The notes beneath the pieces were generated by a model. It worked only from the letters and a program-made list of their open reading frames with translations. It had not been told where the DNA came from and did no database searches. This document shows, piece by piece, positions 57,634 through 64,000 of a stretch of DNA of 64,000 bases. A program made the translations under genes and the position numbers. The stretch is taken from positions 140,661 through 204,660 of the forward strand of contig ML986620.1 in NCBI GenBank assembly GCA_010094045.1. Reading direction: 5' to 3'. Every line of letters begins with the position of its first letter. Within the stretch, counting starts at the first letter, position 1. Source of the DNA: Lojkania enalia. Lineage: Eukaryota; Ascomycota; Dothideomycetes; Pleosporales.

Positions 57634-58197
57634 CTATTTCTTCTTAAAAAAACTCAGTAACCTCTCTTTCTTGTTCTTGATGCCGTCGTCGGCTTCTTGA
57701 GTTCCGACGGCATCGCCCAACACATACGCTTGGCTCGTAATTCCCCTTCTTCTCCTCTCATTCATTTCCGTATTGCTGACCCTCGGCCACCATCTCTCGC
57801 CATAAAGTGCTTTCGCCTCTTTCTCAGTTCTATACCGCAGAATATCATAGTCGCTATTTTCGGTCATCTTCGCGTCCCTTTCTCTTGTTGTTGCTCCTAT
57901 ATCGCCGACCATTTGGACTTTGACGTCCCGCTTCTCGAGCGCCTGTCGCCGAGCTTCATCCCGAAACTCAAAATTTGCCATATATATAGTGATTCTTTGT
58001 GGGTCTACTTCTCTAGAAAGTAGATAGTCCAGGGCCATGGCATCCACTCCATCAACAGGACCTATGACAAAGTCATGGCCTGCGTGTATTGCAGCGTCAA
58101 TTCGTGAGATATAATATTGAGCAAAATATTCAAGGGAAGGGTCGAGAGGACCGGATATAAAGGCAGTAAGCGTCGAAGTACTTGTTGATACGACCAT
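57634..58197 (-). CDS. Small Rossmann/SLOG-like protein, function unknown
   Basis: 187 residues, one exon. The N-terminal half reads as alternating strands and helices: TLTAFISGPLDPSLEYF, then a helix, HAGHDFVIGPVDGVDAMAL (a glycine-containing loop followed by GxDxxA), and RITIYMANFE. This resembles the nucleotide-binding Rossmann-like fold of SLOG or DprA/LOG-type proteins, which sense or cleave nucleotides, but I cannot name a family. The C-terminal half is charged and likely helical (ERDAKMTENSDYDI, EMNERRRRGIT) and ends KKERLLSFFKKK. The intact frame amid AT-rich decayed DNA suggests selection or recent arrival. Confidence 0.6.
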   Translation of the reverse strand: MVVSTSTSTLTAFISGPLDPSLEYFAQYYISRIDAAIHAGHDFVIGPVDGVDAMALDYLLSREVDPQRITIYMANFEFRDEARRQALEKRDVKVQMVGDIGATTRERDAKMTENSDYDILRYRTEKEAKALYGERWWPRVSNTEMNERRRRGITSQAYVLGDAVGTQEADDGIKNKKERLLSFFKKK

Positions 58198-59146
58198 GAT
58201 GTAGTGAGATGATGCAAAACTGAATGACTGAATTTTATGTTCACTTGTGGCTTTGCTATGAATGGTGGGTCGTGGCCTGTGGCGAAGCTCACGAGCGGCA
58301 GGCTTTGGAAGTGGCTGTGCATTTCCCTAGTAGTAATCAATTAATACGGCACAGTTTTTTATTTTTATTGCTAGTCTTATTTTTATTTTATTTTTCCATT
58401 AAACAAATGCTAGGACACTGAATTTTGGTTGTAAAATTCTTAATTATCAACCGATTGTCCTCCTAATATAGGGTTCATAGGATAAAGCGTTAAGAGGTTC
58501 GAACCCTAGTGTTACGTCGTATCGAAGGCCCTCTTAGAGCCGAGTGCGGTGATGACTAAGAGCAATCACGTGCCTCATAGGCTTGTACTCCGTAGGCTTT
58601 TGAGGGGTTAAGAGTGAGGAACGACGTTAGGCTAGAATGTGCGATGAATATTCAAATTGATTACAAAGAGCTAAGTAGGTAGGAGTCGCAATGTCATTAA
58701 ATACACTTTGGTTCTCCTAACAATCTGGTCGCATAGTGTACTGAGCTACCAAGATAATCACGTGACTCGCGTATTGAGATTATACTCCGCCTCTGGTCCC
58801 AAGTCTGCTTTCTCTCTCTCCGGATGCATCTATAACATCTAGGGTGAGAGTATGGGGAGACCTCTAGCTGGAATGTCACCTAGTCATAATGGAATGTGGG
58901 ACTGCAAGAACTAGAATGGTAATTGGCTGGATAACGAAGCTTGGCACAATATATGCACGTGATCGTGACAGTAATGGCTGCTTTGGCAGTCTCGAGTTCC
59001 CTACGGGAAACCCTGGCCCTGGATCGGCTAACCTAAAGATCACGTGAGCACATGGACATATCTTAAGAATCTCTCCTTAAAGATTCGTCTCAGAATATTA
59101 TCATGTACCCTTTTGGCTCTTTAAGCTTCCTATCTATTGTCAGAAG
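58198..59146. other. AT-rich region left of the fold-back element
   Basis: About 950 bases with no gene. A GGTTCGAACCC string at 58495 resembles a tRNA B box but no tRNA folds around it. Confidence 0.5.
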
Positions 59147-59437
59147 CACGGCTCTACACCACTGCGCTACTGCAACCAAAAGGTACGAATAATCAATATC
59201 GCCGATCATTAGGTGTAGAATAGTATATATACCCTTACATCTATGACATTTTATAGTTAGAAAGTCCTAATTTTTTTAGCAATAGAACAAGTAGGATAGA
59301 ACGAAGAATTTGATTGTTGTACTAGTGTAGGATAATAGAATAGATGTAAGGGTATATATACTATTCTACATCTAATGATCGGCGATATTGATTATTCGTA
59401 CCTTTTGGTTGCAGTAGCGCAGTGGTGTAGAGCCGTG
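59147..59437. mobile_element. Fold-back / MITE-like element with 98-bp inverted repeats
   Basis: Arms 59147..59244 and 59340..59437 are reverse complements with a single mismatch (near 59212), around a 95-base AT-rich spacer; total 291 bases. There is no coding capacity. No target-site duplication is obvious next to the ends (flanks read TGTCAGAAG and TGTTACGAG). The outer 40 bases of each arm contain TAGCGCAGTGGT, which fits the tRNA internal promoter A box (TRGCNNAGYNGG), reading inwards from the left arm on the minus strand and outwards from the right arm on the plus strand. Too short and too well matched to be chance; the class is not known to me. Confidence 0.85.
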
Positions 59438-59482
59438 TGTTACGAGAGGCTACGAGCAGGGACGACAAAGCTCATCTAACGC

Positions 59483-59728
59483 TTGATATTGTATGCTACG
59501 TACAGATCTCAGGTGTCGTACAAGAGGATAGCTAAGGAGCAAGCTATACGCGAGGCAAGCAGGAAGATAAGGGGGAAGAAGAAGGCACGTGCGCGGAAGC
59601 GAGCGCGCTACGTGCAGGTGTCAGGGGGAACGCGAGGATTCCGTGACACCGTGCTTCTAACAATAAATAGGATACTAGGGCTTAGCTCTAGAAAGTGTCT
59701 ATATAAGTTAATAAATTTTTTTACATAG
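59483..59728 (+). other. Short basic open frame, possible transposase tail
   Basis: 81 codons immediately right of the fold-back element. It is very basic (EASRKIRGKKKARARKRAR) and then reads VQVSGGTRGFRDTVLLTINRILG. This composition resembles the C-terminal tails of some fungal DDE transposases, but I recognise no exact family; it may be a remnant of the element that carried or supports the repeats. Confidence 0.3.
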
Positions 59729-61270
59729 GATAAATTTTTTTATAGTTATTTATTATTATTAATTTTGTTATTAAGATTAATTACCTACTTAAGGACTACT
59801 TATTACTAAAACTTCGATCCGCACTCCAACATCTAGGCTTGAAGTAGGTGCGGTTCCGAGAGAAGTAACAAGGAGGCCCATATCGGATAAAGGCCGCGTT
59901 ACTTGTAATGAAGTATAGCATCCACCCTCTAGTATCGATAAACGTAAAGCGTATAATATATACTATGTTATTTACAATTTTACAAGAAGCGAGCGAAAGA
60001 ATTGACCTAGCCCGGTACTAATAGAGAGTATAAGGCCATGTCATTTGAATATTCTAGCTTAAGCAGCAGAAAAGCCGTTTAAATTCGTCCATCCTTTTAG
60101 TATTTTTGTAGTTTTGATTGTAATGAACTGTATAACCATTATATTGGGCCTTGTTTTGTTCCGAAGACTACGCTAATCTATAGCGGAAGTAGGAAAGCTT
60201 CGCCTACCTTGTCACTTCCAAGTGTAGGTTGCGATAGCAAATTTTTTTCCAAACTATACTTAAGCGCTGTTGTTCCTGCGTTGTTTTAAGAATAACTATT
60301 TCAAAGAACATCTAGCCTATGATGCGATTGTATAGTTCCATAGAGATGCCTACTTAAGCGATAAAGGACAGGCATTTCTCAATAGGTTCTAAAGATTCCG
60401 AAAAACTCCAAAGAGCTCCAAGGTCAGGAGATCAATCCACACTGCAAGGCGCAGTCATTGCAGCCGGTGGGTGATAGGCGCAAGCCACACATCTATGCAT
60501 TAGGTTTGCAGCCTCCTTGCCAGTGCATTGGCTGTGCATACAAAAGCTTTGACAATAATCGACAACATTGCTCATTTGTCGTACGATGCTGGGAATAGAT
60601 AATGGTGCATTCGTTATCTTTGGGGGGGATTGAATGTTGTTGAGTTGCTGTGCCGCACCCCTGCAGCATCAATGTCTCAGAGTTGTTGGCGCCTAGCACG
60701 TCGTCATCATGGACTGGACGAATTCAAAAGAATACCCTGGTAGATAGAATGATCCGTTGTCTAAAAACCTATAGATTAAGAACTTCATAGTTTCCAATAC
60801 GAGCAAAAGCAAAGTCTCTGGTCGCAGATTCTGAAGGTGTTAAGTTCCCAAAGTAGTTGCAATATTCTGTGAATATCCATGCACTTTGTGGTGTATATGC
60901 GGTTACCCCTAGGTAGATGGTGGATTAAAGGAATTTGGATGAGTGGATTTCATAGTGTTCATTGCGCTTCAAGCCCGAGCAATGAAGAGGCATTAGTTGG
61001 TCCGAAAGCCCTTTAGGCCGTATCTTCATTGTAGCATGTGATAACTTGCATGAACTAACACCTCTCAGCCACAACAAACCCTGCACATGCTTGTTTTACT
61101 ATTCTTGCCCCTCGATAGACATTTAGCCTATCAATGCACACCACTAGGCGGCAAACCTACTATTTAATGGCGAAAGTTGAAGGCCTTTTAAAGTAGTAAC
61201 TTTCTACGTGTGTTTGGATTTCAAATTTAAAGTTGCTATTATTGAGCTACGCCTAAGGGACTCGCTCGTT
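59729..61270. other. AT-rich gene-free region
   Basis: About 1.5 kb, strongly AT-rich at its left end (59700..59800), with no gene. The base composition and absence of frames suggest decayed repeat sequence, possibly RIP-mutated; this was judged by eye, not computed. Confidence 0.5.
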
Positions 61271-63270
61271 ATGTCTCTTCTGGATATAGATCGGCCTGCC
61301 GCTCTTGTGCGGGGTTGCATCACGAACAAAATAAAGGGTCGGGACATTATCGAGGCCCTTGGCCTAAAGAATTTAAACCCAAAACAAGCGGCGCCAAAGT
61401 TCGACAGCCCTGATGCTTCTGAATTGTACAGAGATATTGGCTCTGCAGTCGTGAAATTGACGGATTTCGAGACAAGATCTCCCGCCCAGCTTCAAGATGA
61501 TCTTGTGAAGCCAGACGTACTTCATGAGCCTGTCAACGAAATAAGCAATAAATTTGGGGAGAAGATATGGGGAAGGCTGAAGCGGACTCATTTGATCGGG
61601 TCTGACCCCAAAAGCTTTTATCGAAAAAGTCTCTATTGGGATCTGGAAGAGGACCAGAAAATGTATGCCATGTTCTTTTGTATGAACTTTGCGGGGAAAC
61701 TAACAGTTAAAAGAATCAAACTATATCTACGGTGCTGGATCGTCAAACGGGCAGCTCGACGTATCGGTGACGAGCAGCGCAAACTTAAAGAGGGGCAGAG
61801 GAGCCATAGTAGCGCCTTCGTGGATAGATCGGGTACAAAGAAGATCATATCGACTGACAAAAGGATAAATATCTCCGATGACTCTTCAGACGAGAGTTCT
61901 TCAGATGGAGCATTAAAGGTCATATTTCCCCCAACACTAAGAGGAAAAGCTATAGCTGGATCATTGCGGTCTCCATCGGGAGGCATACACCTTGCAGCGC
62001 CAGTGCGAAGTAGCCTTGGTCAGGCACCAACCACACAAGCTGAAACAACCGAACGACAGCCATGTATCGAGAATGCTAGTGAAGCAAACGAAGCGGAAAG
62101 CCTTCACACCAATCGACCTGCATTAGAAGTCAGTAATAATTTCGCGAGACCGGATACTCCTTCAACAGCGAAGAGAAAGAGGGCGGAGAATGAAGATAGA
62201 TCAGGGCGCGGGAAGCTTCCAAAAGTGAATCTGGGGCGCACAACGATGTCTGAATTGCTTAAAGAGGCGCAAAGGGATGAAGATCCTTACCGGATCCCAC
62301 GATCACCGTCTACTGTATTCGGCGCAGAACCTCTCCCCCCTCGATTTGGTCGAAGGCGAAATACTAGAGCCGACACTCAGGAGAGCGATCCATCGTACAG
62401 GCCTTCTACAAGCGGGAGTGTGGAAAGTGATCAACCAGATGTTGACCATCGAATCACCGAAACAATAGGTATTCACCTATATTTTAATTTATTAGTGAAT
62501 AAAGCTCACGTATCTCTGTAGAATCCATCCTTAGTTGCTCGCGGCCAATAGATAATTCCATAAAATCTGTCCAAAATTTGCCTACGATAAGACCGACAGC
62601 CACCCGGCGGCCTAGTCCTCGAGATTCTGTCATTCCTCTAGATATACGGGACGAGGACACTAACGTTACTGTTGATCTCACAACACCACAGCCTGAACAT
62701 GAATCTGTTCAAGTTCGGCCCATTACCGTAGTACTGAGGAAATCATTTCCTCCAGAACTCGAAGCGGGGGAAGAAGGTGTGATACGAATGGAATTATTTA
62801 AACTGCTGCTCTCACGGCTCAACAACTTGCACCAATTTGCCCATGCTGGGCATCATGCCTCTGAAGAACGCCTCGATCTCCTTCTAGATTACTTTTGGAA
62901 GAATGATCGCGCTCAGATCCAAGCTAAATATTGTAACGATTTCGGCAGGCTTGAGGGTGCCTTTGAGAGTTGGATGCAGATGAGGACAAGGTTGAATGCT
63001 TTTCAAGCTGCCACAAAATACTTTGGCCATCCCGGTCAAGAGTGGAGAGAACATCTAAGAACGATAGCGGAGAATAGTAAAAGGGCAGAATTGTGTATTG
63101 CTCATGTAGACCTTCATTCTTCTAGAGGTGCAGGACCGGGAAATTGCTCATTCGATGATGACCTAAGGACCATCTTCGATGAGCTGACAAAATACCCTGG
63201 CTGTAATGGAGCCGAGGAATTTGGAGGGATTAAGGAGTATAACGAGAAATTGCTGGCATGGTTTCGGTAG
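61271..63270 (+). CDS. Orphan 648-residue protein, probably nuclear
   Basis: Two exons, 61271..62468 and 62522..63270, joined by a 53-nt intron (GTATTC to CTGTAG) that keeps phase. First ATG in the frame is 61271 (MSLLDIDRPAALV). I recognise no domain. Residues 1-175 look globular and helical (CITNKIKGRDIIEALG; SFYRKSLYWDLEEDQKMYA; KRIKLYLRCWIVKRAARR). A disordered middle has an acidic Ser patch (SDDSSDESSSDGA) and a nuclear-localisation-like STAKRKRAENEDRSGRGKL. The C-terminal 170 residues look helical and globular again (MELFKLLLSRLNNLHQFAH; LDLLLDYFWKNDRAQIQA; FESWMQMRTRLNAF). Intact despite sitting between repeat debris and a candidate transposon. Confidence 0.65.
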
Positions 63271-63836
63271 CCACTAGACTCAAGTTTATTATAACTTAAA
63301 AGCGCTCTAACTTGAACAAGTTCTCCTTGCCTAGTGCACTTAAGGCAATAAAGTTAAGGGATATGGAACAAGGATGTGTATATTAGAACATAAGTCATAC
63401 GCCCGTATGTAATTGGACGAAACACGAAAAAAAAGCAATAAAAAATTGGTGGTTAAGATATCTAATTGCGTTCTAGTGTTGGCTTGTTGCCTGGCCGCGG
63501 GAGGGCTATGGGTTCCGATTGGCCATATTGTGTTAGCAGCGCATGGCGTTTGATATCTCCAAGAGGTGGCAGTGCCATTCGTTGGGAGACTAATGCAGTG
63601 TCTGTGCTGCAACTATGGCGCTTAGAATACGATAAATCCCTGCACCACGACAAACGCACAACTGAGGCTAGAACAGGGCTTTTACTTCTCCAAAGGGCTT
63701 CGTCAAACGATTATGCTGTTATGAAGCAATGGAGTCGTTTCCTGTCTCTAAGTTCGTTTAGAAGACGATCTCCGCGCCTGTCAATTTCTGAAGCATTATG
63801 CTTAGAAGCTCAATTAGTGCTGTTTACACTAACGTA
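63271..63836. other. Intergenic between orphan gene and candidate transposon
   Basis: About 565 bases. A 123-codon plus frame (63466..63837) overlaps minus-strand frames of similar length and has no features that favour it, so I leave it unannotated. Confidence 0.4.
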
Positions 63837-64000
63837 ATCCACCACCGAGCGGTCAAAACCACCGAGCGGTCAGTGACCCACCAAAATCTCCACCACCCTA
63901 TTAATTTTCGTGATATCTCCACAACCACGCGATAGAATGCGCTCATCTGAAGCCGATATAACTATGGCAAATGAAGCTTTCAAACAAGGTCAATTTGAGT
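63837..64000 (+). mobile_element. Candidate left end of a pogo-like DNA transposon (partial)
   Basis: After a TA dinucleotide at 63835 there are two direct copies of a 15-base motif, ACCACCGAGCGGTCA, at 63841 and 63858, then CAGTGACCCACC and further CCACC-type repeats, and then an open frame from 63937 to the window edge. Repeated subterminal motifs before a first transposase codon are typical of Tc1/pogo-type ends. The element runs out of the window, so the opposite end and target duplication cannot be checked. Confidence 0.4.
63937..64000 (+). CDS. Partial gene start, possible transposase N-terminus
   Basis: Twenty-one codons from an ATG at 63937 (MRSSEADITMANEAFKQGQF). The A-x-x-A-F-K-x-G-Q-F pattern resembles the first helix of Psq-type helix-turn-helix domains found at the start of pogo-family transposases. 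Too short to be sure. Confidence 0.35.
   Translation, partial: MRSSEADITMANEAFKQGQFE

Noticed and set aside
58480..58520. GGTTCGAACCC resembling a tRNA B box
   Set aside because: The string is nearly palindromic, the flanking bases do not pair as a T stem on either strand, and no A box or acceptor stem lies at tRNA distance.
59100..59190. Possible complete tRNA on the minus strand through the left arm
   Set aside because: An A-box-like motif and a CTTTTGG/CCAAAAG pairing exist, but there is no anticodon stem and no T arm, so a functional tRNA is not supported.
63466..63837. 123-codon plus-strand frame before the candidate transposon
   Set aside because: Opposite-strand frames of similar size cover the same DNA, and no feature favours either.

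Overview
The window is nuclear DNA of a filamentous ascomycete (Pezizomycotina). The evidence is the gene content (SskB-type MAPKKK, Mep ammonium permease, Zn2Cys6 regulator, Trs65, Iml2, Sem1), many short 45-90 nt GT-AG introns with CTRAY-like branch points, gene-dense stretches, and AT-rich islands holding decayed genes and transposon debris. I cannot resolve the class. Exon boundaries below were worked out by hand from splice motifs, phase and protein-family continuity; they are predictions.

Layout. 1-16.3 kb is a housekeeping block: the 3' part of TRS65, an Mpv17/PMP22-family membrane protein, phosphoglycerate kinase, SEM1 (minus) divergent from IML2 (plus), a Zn2Cys6 regulator (minus) divergent from a class 1A dihydroorotate dehydrogenase, and TRM11. 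16.9-19.2 kb holds a ruined GH51 alpha-L-arabinofuranosidase, followed by a gene-poor stretch. 21.7-33.5 kb holds a small single-pass membrane protein, TSC10 divergent from SAS10/UTP3, a DUF5519/'luciferase-domain' protein, EMC5 and an ammonium permease. 33.5-37.7 kb is a 4 kb stretch without a supportable gene, upstream of the SSK2-type MAPKKK. 42.5-54.7 kb holds histidyl-tRNA synthetase (with an in-frame mitochondrial extension), an oxodicarboxylate carrier divergent from DNA2, and an orphan 538-residue protein. From 54.7 kb onward the DNA is AT-rich and accessory: an FAD monooxygenase pseudogene, a small Rossmann/SLOG-like protein, a fold-back element with 98-bp inverted repeats carrying a tRNA A-box-like motif, an orphan 648-residue nuclear-type protein, and what may be the left end of a DNA transposon running off the window.

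The genes are mostly unrelated housekeeping functions (glycolysis, sphingolipid and pyrimidine synthesis, tRNA charging and modification, Okazaki-fragment processing, ER membrane insertion, vesicle traffic, osmostress signalling). I see no secondary-metabolite cluster and no CRISPR. The most unusual points are the splicing of the Zn2Cys6 regulator (a predicted 4-nt microexon that supplies the first zinc-binding cysteine, plus a GC-AG intron) and the fold-back element and orphan genes at the right end.
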